Part shown: positions 16,804-25,711 of the stretch, one piece after another
Layout: each line of letters starts with the position of its first letter
Position numbering within the stretch: position 1 is the first letter of the stretch
Assembly: GCF_000210915.2 (NCBI RefSeq)
Contig: NC_016620.1
Span: 248,001 to 312,000, forward strand
Length of the DNA: 64,000 bases
Reading direction: 5' to 3'
Source: Halobacteriovorax marinus SJ
GTDB lineage: Bacteria > Bdellovibrionota > Bacteriovoracia > Bacteriovoracales > Bacteriovoracaceae
Made by a program: the position numbers and the translations under genes
The notes under the pieces: model-generated
Databases searched by the model: none
Seen by the model: only the letters and a program-made list of their open reading frames with translations
What the model was told of the DNA's origin: nothing

Positions 16804-18778
16804 ACAACGTCCAAGTTTCAAGAGGGTGAAGTTCTTTATAATTTGCTACAGCGTTAAATACCATATTCCAGGAAATATTCTTGGGAGTGTGAAGATCTGA
16901 AATCGCTCCTCTAAATACAAGGCTTACTTGATCACTTTTTTCTATAACACCATCTATAATGAAAGGAAGAGGTCTGCACTCATTGAGAGAATGCCTCATA
17001 AAAGATTGTGGATAGAGATCTTCAGCGCAACCTATCCCATGTACAATTCCATCTTTTGTGTTGGAGAAGAAGAACTTAATTGCCGTAAGATTTCTTAGAA
17101 CTTTCGACTCTTTTTTTAGGGTGTCATTAATCAAATTTGAAGTTGCATACTTTTCATTTGAAAAAGACGTTGGGAAGTAGTCATAGAGAACTTGACCCTC
17201 ATACTTAAGGTAATCAATTATTTTTGTCTCATAGTAAATCTCTTTAGGACAGTGAATAGATGTACAATTGCTAGGATTGTAAACAATGTGACATCCTGTT
17301 TTATAACCGAGGCGATTAGGGTTATATATTCTAGAGTTTACAAGCTTACAGCTTACCTCAAAAGGAGTTCTCTCTACTTTCTTAAGAATTTTAGCGATGA
17401 CAAAATCCTCTGAGAGTTCAGAGTTCTCAGATGCCCCAGGAACATAAGGATGACATTCCTTTAGATCTGTCGCTAAGTTTTTAAAACAAATTTTAAGCGG
17501 CCATCCCTTAGCATTGTTTGCATTTATATTTAAGTTGGCAAAAGTTAGATTTGATTCTGTTGCGCAAGTAAACTCACTAGAAGCATATTCATCTTTCTTA
17601 AAGTGACTAATTATACGATGAGCATTTACAATACCTTCATTGTCTACAGACCCTGGGCAATCATGATACTTGGTGACTAGTTGGGCATTATTTAATGAGT
17701 TTGAAATTTCATTACAGCTCTCTAGGGGAAAGAGAGATGGATGTCCCTTGCTACCATTTGTTAGACAATATGGTGATTCATTTTTAAATTTTAAGGCACA
17801 TTTTTTTAGATCATTCTTTGTGACTTGATCCTTTCCAAGAGCATTTCGGCATTTATACTTAAGAAGATAATCTGGCTTTTCACCGGTCGCGATTTGAGAC
17901 CAAATATCTTTTGCTAAGTATTTATCACAAAAGTTTTTCTTGTTATCAATATTTTCACAGAGGTTCTTTAAATAAGTTCTCTGAAAGTACGGCACTAAAG
18001 GCACTAGTCTTTGAGCTGTACTTACTCTCGCCTGAAGAACAGATCTTCGTCTTCTTTGAACTGAGCTAAGAGCTGGAAGGATATTTTGTGCTTTCTCTCC
18101 ACGGCTAATTGTTTCGTGGATACCACAAAGAAATGGTGTATTTGGATTCTTTTGCCAATCGTTTAGAATTTGCTGGCATTGCTGATCTGTTGTTGGAGTC
18201 GGAAAAGAAATATTTTTCATTGTTTGAGCGAGGGATTGATTTTCAAATAATTTTCCAAGCTCTTTATTGTTAATACATTTCTTTTTAAAGTAGAGTTCAA
18301 GAAAATTACTTCGAGTTAATAAGGCTCTTTCTCTATTATTATTTTCATCTCTATAATTTACGATAACTCTATTAACGAGCCCTCTTGATGTTTTTATGAG
18401 GTTATTCTGAAAAAGTGAGATCAGTTGACACTCATCTTTTTGATCTTTTAAAAAATTTAAATATTTATTCTCACTATTGAGTAGGAGAGACTTAACAAAG
18501 AAAGGATCTAGCTTTAGCTCTTTTACTTGGTTCTCATCTGTAATGAGTAGGCTCTTTTCTTCAGCTTCTTTAATGAGCGCCGAATATTGATTCTTCTCAA
18601 TCTCAATAATTTCAAGTAAGGACTCAATTATCCCTGGAGTTGTTTCAATTTTTGGCTTTAGATTTTCTTGTGAATAACTTGGAAATATATATGCCTGGAG
18701 CAGTAGCCCCAGGCACAAAGTAATTTTAGAGAATTGTTTTTGCCAATACTGAGGCAACGTCTTCGATTTCAACTTCAT
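16790..18778 (-). CDS. Large exported cysteine-rich hypothetical protein
   Basis: About 662 residues, with a signal peptide (hydrophobic run LGLLLQAYIFPSYSQ) after a basic N-terminus. It contains more than twenty cysteines spread through the protein, for example CKLVNSRIYNP, HIVYNPSNCTSIHC, CAEDLYP and NECRPLPF, suggesting disulfide bonds in the periplasm or outside the cell. No catalytic motif or named domain is recognised. ATG 18778 is preferred over 18796. It overlaps the 3' end of the FadF-like gene by 53 bases, which suggests coupling, although the proteins look unrelated. A predation-related surface role is possible but unproven. Confidence 0.65.
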   Translation of the reverse strand: MKLKSKTLPQYWQKQFSKITLCLGLLLQAYIFPSYSQENLKPKIETTPGIIESLLEIIEIEKNQYSALIKEAEEKSLLITDENQVKELKLDPFFVKSLLLNSENKYLNFLKDQKDECQLISLFQNNLIKTSRGLVNRVIVNYRDENNNRERALLTRSNFLELYFKKKCINNKELGKLFENQSLAQTMKNISFPTPTTDQQCQQILNDWQKNPNTPFLCGIHETISRGEKAQNILPALSSVQRRRRSVLQARVSTAQRLVPLVPYFQRTYLKNLCENIDNKKNFCDKYLAKDIWSQIATGEKPDYLLKYKCRNALGKDQVTKNDLKKCALKFKNESPYCLTNGSKGHPSLFPLESCNEISNSLNNAQLVTKYHDCPGSVDNEGIVNAHRIISHFKKDEYASSEFTCATESNLTFANLNINANNAKGWPLKICFKNLATDLKECHPYVPGASENSELSEDFVIAKILKKVERTPFEVSCKLVNSRIYNPNRLGYKTGCHIVYNPSNCTSIHCPKEIYYETKIIDYLKYEGQVLYDYFPTSFSNEKYATSNLINDTLKKESKVLRNLTAIKFFFSNTKDGIVHGIGCAEDLYPQSFMRHSLNECRPLPFIIDGVIEKSDQVSLVFRGAISDLHTPKNISWNMVFNAVANYKELHPLETWTLYGIR

Positions 18779-20741
18779 CGGTATTAGTTTTCTCATTCTT
18801 TGATGAGTGGAAATTAATCATACAGTAAGAACAAGCTGTTGCTAATTTAGGAGCTTTTGTTTCACCAATTTGCTCAAGCCTCTTTTCTGCAAGGTGAACT
18901 CCCTCTGGAAGTTCATACCACATATTTCCACCGCCCATTCCACAGCACATGGCCTTATCTTTGTTCATCTCCATTTCTTTAATACTAGCTCCTGAGGCCT
19001 TTAAGATTTCTCTTGGAGCGTTGTATTCACCATGGTGACGACCGAGATAGCAAGGGTCGTGGAATGTAAGCTCTTCATTGAGCTTTTTCTCTGGTTTTAG
19101 TTTACCACTTCTGATCAATTCTGCCAGTAATTCAGTGTGGTGAACGGTTTCAAATTGTCCATCTTCGAACTTTCCATACTCTTTACCGATAGTGTGGAGA
19201 CAGTGAGGACAGTGAGTAACTACTTTTCCAAAGTCGTATTGGTTCATATTTGCGATATTTTCAATGGCAATTTCATAGAATGTGTACTCATCACCAAATC
19301 TTCTGATCGGATCACCATTACACTTTTCTGTTTTCCCCATAACGGCAAAGCTAACACCTGCTTTAGTGAGAAGCTTAACAGTATCTTGAACAACTTTTTG
19401 GTTATTGGCATCATAAGAGCCTGCACAACCAACATAGTAAAGGTAATCAACCTTTTTACCTGCTTCAATTACTGGAACATCCATTCCATCGGCCCACTTG
19501 AAACGATCATCTTGAGTGATCCCCCAAGGGTTCCCGTTTACTCTAACCTTATTTACAGCATCAGCAGCGGCTGGAGGGATATCTCCTAGAGTAAGAGTTT
19601 TATATCTCTTCGCTTCCATAATGATATTAACGTGTTCAATATTTGCCGGACACTCTTCCATACAAGCACCACAAGTTGTACAAGCATCAAGTTCATTAGA
19701 GGCATAAAGAGGATTTTCCCAAATATCAGCGTCTTTTTCACCTTTAGCTTCAACTTCAAAAACGAAGTCTCTAGCTTTTGTGATGATAGTCTTTGGATTT
19801 AGATTCTTTCCTGCATTTAGAGCAGGGCAAACATTAGTACATCTACCACACTCTACACATGTAAGGAGGTCAATTCTATTCTTAGAAGTTAGCTCTGATA
19901 GTTTTCCAAGACCAAATGTTTCAGCATTTTCGTCTTCAAAATCCATAGGTTGTAATACGGCCCCTCTTCTTTGAGGTGTAATGAGTGCTTGAAAAGGAAG
20001 CATAAAAATATGTGCAAATTTTGAATGACCAATACTTGCTACAAAGGCCATTGTGTTGGCCATGTGAAAGAACCAAAGGACTCTATAGATTGTAGCCAAA
20101 GTTCCATCACCCATATTGAATGTTTGAAAGAGACTCGCTAGACACCATCCGATTGGGGCCCAAGTTCTTTCTCCCTCTGGCATACCTGTACCAAGAATTC
20201 TAATACCTTCAATAAGATATCCAATGACTACTAAAGAAGTAAGCATTCCATACATGAAGAGTTCTTGCTTTGGTTTTGTTGCCTGTAGGTAGTCTGGCTT
20301 GTTGATATATCTTCTCTTAAATGCCATGGCGATCCCTGCAAGAACCATAAGTCCTGCGAAGTCGGCAGCAAATGAGACAACAATATAAAGTGGTCCCTTG
20401 AAGATTTTAAAAGGAGTATCGTAGTGAATGGCAACAAGGTCTGTTGCAATCCATAGGATGAAGAATCCCCAGAAGATAAGACCATGAAAGATTTTAACAT
20501 CTTTAGATCTAGGTACTTTCCCTGTTAATAGAGCTGTTTTAAAAAATGCTCCCCAGTTTAGTTTTTCTGGAAGTAATTTCTTTAGTCCCTTAATACCTTC
20601 GCCAGCAGTGATAAACATGATCTTTCCATGAAATCCATAGGCCATGTAGGCGAGACTTGCAAAAAATAAAACATACATCGCCACTTTGAATGACGGCGGT
20701 ATGTTCCACATAATTTCGCGCGTTGCCATAGTTGCATCCAT
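18726..20741 (-). CDS. FadF-like membrane iron-sulfur oxidoreductase (heterodisulfide reductase-related)
   Basis: The 671-residue protein combines about five to six N-terminal membrane segments (residues 18-270), resembling the haem-binding NarI-type subunit, with two 4Fe-4S motifs (CVECGRCTNVCP and CTTCGACMEECP). Two C-terminal CCG domains follow (YYVGCAGSYD, CPHCLHT, HDPCYLGRHH and AMCCGMGGGN). This layout is that of Bacillus FadF and related proteins, which are thought to pass electrons from electron-transfer flavoprotein to quinone during fatty-acid oxidation. No etfAB or acyl-CoA dehydrogenase gene is in the window. Its 3' end overlaps the following exported-protein gene. Confidence 0.85.
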   Translation of the reverse strand: MDATMATREIMWNIPPSFKVAMYVLFFASLAYMAYGFHGKIMFITAGEGIKGLKKLLPEKLNWGAFFKTALLTGKVPRSKDVKIFHGLIFWGFFILWIATDLVAIHYDTPFKIFKGPLYIVVSFAADFAGLMVLAGIAMAFKRRYINKPDYLQATKPKQELFMYGMLTSLVVIGYLIEGIRILGTGMPEGERTWAPIGWCLASLFQTFNMGDGTLATIYRVLWFFHMANTMAFVASIGHSKFAHIFMLPFQALITPQRRGAVLQPMDFEDENAETFGLGKLSELTSKNRIDLLTCVECGRCTNVCPALNAGKNLNPKTIITKARDFVFEVEAKGEKDADIWENPLYASNELDACTTCGACMEECPANIEHVNIIMEAKRYKTLTLGDIPPAAADAVNKVRVNGNPWGITQDDRFKWADGMDVPVIEAGKKVDYLYYVGCAGSYDANNQKVVQDTVKLLTKAGVSFAVMGKTEKCNGDPIRRFGDEYTFYEIAIENIANMNQYDFGKVVTHCPHCLHTIGKEYGKFEDGQFETVHHTELLAELIRSGKLKPEKKLNEELTFHDPCYLGRHHGEYNAPREILKASGASIKEMEMNKDKAMCCGMGGGNMWYELPEGVHLAEKRLEQIGETKAPKLATACSYCMINFHSSKNEKTNTDEVEIEDVASVLAKTIL

Positions 20742-20884
20742 AACTCTTCTCCTAGAGTGATTAAGCTAATCAATTTTCTTTTCAGTTTCCTTAATAGAAT
20801 AGTTGATTTAGGGTAATAATTGAATGAGAAATTTTAGGCACATAGCCTATTTACGTCGATATCTCTCTGCTTAGGAAAGAAATT

Positions 20885-21415
20885 TTGATTAAATTCATCT
20901 TAGAGTCCCATTACTTAAGTATTAATTTAATACTACCTGTCTTTTTCGCCCTGCTTCGAATGAGAAGAGAGCTGAAAATGACGACTAAGTTATTTGAGTA
21001 TTTGAGCTTAATGCTCTTCTTTTTGACGCCATCTCTACCTTTAGCTTTAAACCTAAAAGTTAATCTCTCAGTCACGGCGCTTGGAGGCTATATTGCTTGT
21101 TTAGTCTATCCAATGATTGAATCTCAATTGAACGAAAATACTCTGAGACAGAAGAGAAGGGCACTAAAAAAATTGCCTTTACTCTTTATGGTTATATTTT
21201 TCACTATGTCTAATCATGTGGAGATGATTTACATATTTCCATTCGCTGCTTTAATTATTTTATTTTTGAAGCGCAATTTAGCGGGAGTCTTTTTTTCCTG
21301 GCCGCTGTTGCTTTCGGGGTTTTTGGAAAGTTCAGCTATAATAAATATTATAACAATTATTTCATTTGCTCTCGCAATATACTTATTTGAGGAAAAGAAT
21401 GTTCAAGAACATTAA
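20885..21415 (+). CDS. Small integral membrane protein, unknown
   Basis: A 176-residue protein with about five hydrophobic segments separated by short basic loops (RMRRELK, RQKRRALKK). No family recognised. The apparent start is TTG 20885; the in-frame ATG 20959 (residue 26, within RMRRE) or ATG 20978 would remove the first membrane segment. Its 3' end overlaps the lipoprotein gene downstream by 17 bases, and that gene's ribosome-binding site lies within this one. The pair is divergent from the FadF-like gene. Confidence 0.6.
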   Translation: MIKFILESHYLSINLILPVFFALLRMRRELKMTTKLFEYLSLMLFFLTPSLPLALNLKVNLSVTALGGYIACLVYPMIESQLNENTLRQKRRALKKLPLLFMVIFFTMSNHVEMIYIFPFAALIILFLKRNLAGVFFSWPLLLSGFLESSAIINIITIISFALAIYLFEEKNVQEH

Positions 21416-22427
21416 TATACTTTCATTAATTTTTTTACTCGCTTCTTGTTCTAAAGTTGAAACCATAGGACTTAAAACACATAGTTTTAATTCAAAACCA
21501 AAGAGAATTATTTGGATTCAAGCAGCTGGCGTCACTGAGGAGCACTTCGCACTTTCTAAATTTACAAGAAGTGTCGTGGAAGAGAAGACTTCATTTGAAA
21601 AGTCTCTTTGCATGGGAAAGATTTGGAACTTTAATTTATATCAATTAAGACCGGACTCTAAGTCTGGTTTCTTGGCCCAGTCATTTGGTACAAAGAATAT
21701 CACTGGTCAATGTAGTGATTATGAAAATAAACCAATGTGGTCATACTTTAAAAGCATTGGATTTAAAGTGAGTGCTCTTGAGAATGGAGTTAATGATAAG
21801 CAATCATTATTAAATGCTTGGAAGTGCAATTCGACAAGAAATGAAATACCTAAGTCTATGAGCTTGTGGAAGATGACAGATACTTCAAATCAGTCTGCTA
21901 AGAGGTTCCACTTTCAAGAGGAGATGAACTTTACTGATGGTGAAGTTCTATATGATAGAAGTTGTAGGGCCGGAATTTGTTATGCGAGTCTTTACAATAA
22001 TGCTGTTGAGATTTCTAAAAACTTACAAAAGAATTCAGTGCGAAGCCTTCTTATTATTAGAGACTTTAGTATCGAAAATGCGATAGTTAGAAAAGATGTT
22101 GAGGGCTTAAGAGATAGAGTTAATAGTTTAGAAAAGCTTTATAACTACTTCCTCGCTGAAGCGAATAATTCAAACGATACTCTTGTTGTACTAACAGGTT
22201 CTGGTGGTAGAAATATTGAATTGCCAAGAAGAGGAAAGCAATGGGAGAGGTTTGATCAGAAAGGAAGCTATGTTCTTTATAAGAGAAACTCTCTAATGTC
22301 TCCGGTTCTTGCAGATGGAGCGGGTGCAGAGAATTTTTGTGGACTTTATGAAGAGAGTGATATTTTTAAGCGTTTTCTTTGGTCTCCAGAGGAAAAGAAA
22401 GTTCCTCTGGATTTGATTAACCTTTAA
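21399..22427 (+). CDS. Lipoprotein, possible alkaline-phosphatase-like fold
   Basis: From ATG 21399 (GAGGAAAAG upstream) the protein has 342 residues. It begins with a lipoprotein signal and lipobox (MFKNINILSLIFLLASC), so Cys17 should be lipidated. The early KRIIWIQAAGVTEEHF segment and the later NDTLVVLTGSGGRN strand plus turn recall the alkaline phosphatase/sulfatase superfamily, in which such segments supply metal ligands. The full metal-site pattern is not visible, so this is tentative. It overlaps the upstream membrane protein gene and converges with hslO, overlapping it by four bases. Confidence 0.6.
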   Translation: MFKNINILSLIFLLASCSKVETIGLKTHSFNSKPKRIIWIQAAGVTEEHFALSKFTRSVVEEKTSFEKSLCMGKIWNFNLYQLRPDSKSGFLAQSFGTKNITGQCSDYENKPMWSYFKSIGFKVSALENGVNDKQSLLNAWKCNSTRNEIPKSMSLWKMTDTSNQSAKRFHFQEEMNFTDGEVLYDRSCRAGICYASLYNNAVEISKNLQKNSVRSLLIIRDFSIENAIVRKDVEGLRDRVNSLEKLYNYFLAEANNSNDTLVVLTGSGGRNIELPRRGKQWERFDQKGSYVLYKRNSLMSPVLADGAGAENFCGLYEESDIFKRFLWSPEEKKVPLDLINL

Positions 22428-23269
22428 GAGTTTAAATTACTAATCTCATCTTTTGTAATGAGGTAATATGTTTTGCAGTAATCACATTTTGCCTCTAATT
22501 CATTCTTATTTTCAAAGATTTCATTGAGACCTGATGAGTTGCAGAGAGAGGCAATTGATTGAACCATTCTCTCTCTCGAGCAGTTACACTTAAACTCAAC
22601 TAACTTACTTCCTAAATATGTAAAACCAAGTGCTTCAAAGTGAGATTGGATATCCTCTTGCTTAGTAGTCGACTTGGAAAACAGATCTTGAATATGCTTT
22701 TGGTTCTTAAGCCAATACTCTTTCGGAGACAGTTGTGTAACAACTGCTTCTTCTTTATCAATATTCGCTTTTGGTAACTGCTGTACCATGACACTTTGAT
22801 CAGACTCCTCACTAATATGAATGTCTGCTTTTAATTGGTAAGAGTCTTGAAGTATCTTATTAACAACTTGATGAAAATCAATGTCATTTAGCTCAATTAC
22901 AGAAGTATATGGAGTAGGGTTGTTTGGAAAAACTTTAGAGAGTCTACATGTTCCAGTAATTTTCTTTGGAAAAGTATTGAACTCTTCAGGCATAAGAAGT
23001 GTTCTCATTCTTCCTGCAAAATTCATCTCTATTTTCAATTTAAAATATGGGTCAATTGAATCAATAAAGAGTCCCATTCCTTCACCTGCTTTCAATAAAG
23101 AGATCAGATTTTGTGCAGTGAGAATGGAGTCTCTAAAATAAGCGAATCCCTTGGCCTTAACATCGTGAATAATTGCAAGGTCATGAATGAGTTTCTGACC
23201 ATCAAGGAAATGAACTGTGAAGTTATTTTCTCTATCTAAAAAACTGTAGAGGCGGCTTTCATCTAACAT
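22424..23269 (-). CDS. hslO: Hsp33 redox-regulated chaperone
   Basis: Hsp33 is a holdase activated by oxidation. The C-terminal zinc-binding switch is complete: C228-N-C230-S followed by C262-DY-C265. These four cysteines bind zinc when reduced and form disulfides under oxidative stress. The FKCNCSRERM and KCDYCKTYYL contexts match the family closely. The N-terminal part (SLLKAGEGMGLFIDS) is divergent from the E. coli sequence, but the length of 281 residues is normal. It stands alone on the minus strand and is divergent from addB. Confidence 0.85.
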   Translation of the reverse strand: MLDESRLYSFLDRENNFTVHFLDGQKLIHDLAIIHDVKAKGFAYFRDSILTAQNLISLLKAGEGMGLFIDSIDPYFKLKIEMNFAGRMRTLLMPEEFNTFPKKITGTCRLSKVFPNNPTPYTSVIELNDIDFHQVVNKILQDSYQLKADIHISEESDQSVMVQQLPKANIDKEEAVVTQLSPKEYWLKNQKHIQDLFSKSTTKQEDIQSHFEALGFTYLGSKLVEFKCNCSRERMVQSIASLCNSSGLNEIFENKNELEAKCDYCKTYYLITKDEISNLNS

Positions 23270-23350
23270 TATGCTTTTAACCTTTTTTTGATATGATTGA
23301 CTCTGAAATCTTTAACATAACGAGACAAGTTGTGTCATGGGGAAATTCTT

Positions 23351-25711
23351 GTGCTTAGCGTTTATTTATATGAGAAATCTACAGAAATATATAACTTAGA
23401 CTTCATTGAGAAATCTAATAATAAGTTAGTTATTATTTGTCCTCATCCTGCGGCAGCGGATTCACTGCGCTCAAAAATGACTGACCCAAATGCTGTAGAA
23501 GTAATAACGATTTCAAAATTTTCAAATGATCTACTTCAAAAAGTTGATCCAGACATTTCTCTTAGAAGAAAAGCTGATCTCTTAGGGGAGATGGCCACTA
23601 TTTGGAAGAAGGGTCTTGAGAATTATCCTGCGGACTCATTTTTCGACAGTTTTAATTTATTTACAGAACTTAGAGGCTACACTCTTGATTTTGAAATGAT
23701 TAAGGAAGTTCTTCCTTTCTATGATGAGGCCATTCAAAAAAGTCTTCCAGTCTATTGGATGTACTTTGAACAGTTGGGAATTGTTGACGAACATAAGGCC
23801 AATGAAATTCTCACTCATCATTTGAAATTAGGAATTGAAGAGGAGAGTGAGAAGAAATATCTCTTCTGGGGCTTTAATCACGTAAACTCAGGACAGATTG
23901 ATTTAATAAATGCCCTAGGCATTAGAAATACTGTCTATATACCATTTTCAAAAGAAGTATTTAAACAAACGCGATCAACAGATTGGATTCGTTGGTTTGA
24001 AGCCGCCGATTTGAATGAGGAAGTTAACGACTTTAAAGCAAAGGTTGCAAGTTATACTTTTGCGAAGAAGAGGCTGTCTCAAAAACTTAAGTCCATACTT
24101 TCAAAAGAAGACTTTTCTCAAATAGTTCTAGGAGAGAAAAAGGTAAGTGTTGATTCTTGCCTTGAAATAAGTCACGGAAGCACACAGTTTAGGGCGGGTG
24201 CAGATCTCTTCAATGCTTACTCTAAGAGAGTGATGGATCAAGTTGAAAGATTTATAGGCAATGGAGTCTCAGTAGATGAGTTGGTTGAAGAGCTTGAGGG
24301 AGAGTCAAAGAGTATTTTATCTCAAGATATTGCCAAGAAAGATTTCAGACTTTTAAAAATTTATAAACTCTTATTAGATATTATTAGGGACTATAGAGAG
24401 TTGTCCGACGATAACGAAACAATAAAATTCTATGACCTACAAGTTTTTAGAGAAATTCTTCAATTGAATTTACCAAGAGATTATTTTATTCCAATCAACG
24501 AAGGCGAAGCTCAAAGTACGATCAGTGGTCTCAATGACTTGGAATCTTTAGTGAATGAGAAAACAATCTTCTTATTGAATGATTCTTATCAAGGAGTAAA
24601 GAAGGGTGGAAGTAAATATCAAGAAGATATTATGAAGTTCCTTTCTTCACTAGGCCCAATTCAGAGACCGGAATTAGAGTTTTTGATTGTAAGGGAAAAG
24701 TTTAGGGAAATAATCATTGATTTAAACCCAACCTTTTGTCTCCAAGAAGGATATGTTGAAGGGGATAGAAGTTGGAGTGAATTCTTTAGAGGTGTCGAGT
24801 TTGAAGAGTTAAATACTTTGGAAGATGGAGAACTAGTAAAGAAAGATATTCTTGAAGTAGATGAAGTGCATTTTGGGGAAAGGATATCAGCCAGTAAAGT
24901 TCAAACATTCCTAGATTGTCCAAGAAAGTTTTATTACTCTTACATGGATAGAAAAGAGATAGAAGTAATGAATTCTTCAGATCTGAAACCAAATGAAATA
25001 GGAACTCTAGAGCATGAAGTTATTGAAAAGTATTTTGAGAAAATAAAGTCTTGGGATGCTCAAATCCTTAAGGAGACAGTTCAAGAGGTATTTCTTGAAT
25101 ACACCCTGAAGAATAGAAAGAGTTTAAACTCTGTAAAAGAGAAAATCTCGCTCTACGAAATTAGTAACTATAGTGAAAATGGAATTAAATATATTCTGCA
25201 TATACTTGATGAATTACCTGGAAGTGAAGTTGCTTTTGAGGTGTCTCTTTCAAGTGAAGGAAATGTTGCAGGAAAAATAGATTGTTTAATTAAGTATCAA
25301 GATATGTTCGCTATCTTAGACTTTAAGAGATCAAAGGCGAGTGTCGCAAATAAATCTGAAATAGAGAAGTTTTCAAAGATTCAATTACCATTTTATTTAA
25401 ACCACTTTGGTGGAGATGTGAGCAAAGTTCTCTTTTGGGGATATGTAAATCTATCTGACTTAGATGAGTGCTTAATTTTAAAAGGTGGAGCAGAGTTGGC
25501 AGAAGACTTTATGAGCAAGGTAGGTTTTCCTCTTTCAAAGAGGAAGAGTTCATTAGATGATACCTTGGGATGGTTCTCTGAGTATCGAGATTTTGAAGAG
25601 AAGTTAGTAGCTGAACTTAGAGAACAGAGCTCATGGCCAGCAATTCCGCAAAAGGATGATGTGTGTACCTTTTGCTCTGTTGGAAATTTATGCAATAGAG
25701 GGTCGATGTAA
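23351..25711 (+). CDS. addB: AddB-like subunit of the double-strand-break repair helicase-nuclease
   Basis: AddAB processes DNA ends before RecA loading. This subunit of about 786 residues has a UvrD-like N-terminal half without a recognisable Walker A motif, as in AddB proteins that have an inactive helicase fold. The C-terminal PD-(D/E)XK nuclease shows SKVQTFLDCPRKFYY, GTLEHEVIEKYF, KIDCLIK, AILDFKR and a terminal CTFCSVGNLC, giving the four-cysteine iron-sulfur pattern. GTG 23351 with GGGGA upstream is preferred to TTG 23330. The stop codon overlaps the ATG of addA by one base, so the two subunits are cotranslated. Confidence 0.85.
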   Translation: MLSVYLYEKSTEIYNLDFIEKSNNKLVIICPHPAAADSLRSKMTDPNAVEVITISKFSNDLLQKVDPDISLRRKADLLGEMATIWKKGLENYPADSFFDSFNLFTELRGYTLDFEMIKEVLPFYDEAIQKSLPVYWMYFEQLGIVDEHKANEILTHHLKLGIEEESEKKYLFWGFNHVNSGQIDLINALGIRNTVYIPFSKEVFKQTRSTDWIRWFEAADLNEEVNDFKAKVASYTFAKKRLSQKLKSILSKEDFSQIVLGEKKVSVDSCLEISHGSTQFRAGADLFNAYSKRVMDQVERFIGNGVSVDELVEELEGESKSILSQDIAKKDFRLLKIYKLLLDIIRDYRELSDDNETIKFYDLQVFREILQLNLPRDYFIPINEGEAQSTISGLNDLESLVNEKTIFLLNDSYQGVKKGGSKYQEDIMKFLSSLGPIQRPELEFLIVREKFREIIIDLNPTFCLQEGYVEGDRSWSEFFRGVEFEELNTLEDGELVKKDILEVDEVHFGERISASKVQTFLDCPRKFYYSYMDRKEIEVMNSSDLKPNEIGTLEHEVIEKYFEKIKSWDAQILKETVQEVFLEYTLKNRKSLNSVKEKISLYEISNYSENGIKYILHILDELPGSEVAFEVSLSSEGNVAGKIDCLIKYQDMFAILDFKRSKASVANKSEIEKFSKIQLPFYLNHFGGDVSKVLFWGYVNLSDLDECLILKGGAELAEDFMSKVGFPLSKRKSSLDDTLGWFSEYRDFEEKLVAELREQSSWPAIPQKDDVCTFCSVGNLCNRGSM

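Noticed and set aside
19137-19589. 150-codon plus-strand frame inside the FadF-like gene
   Set aside because: It is antisense to conserved cysteine motifs of the real gene, has a random-looking composition and no initiation signal.
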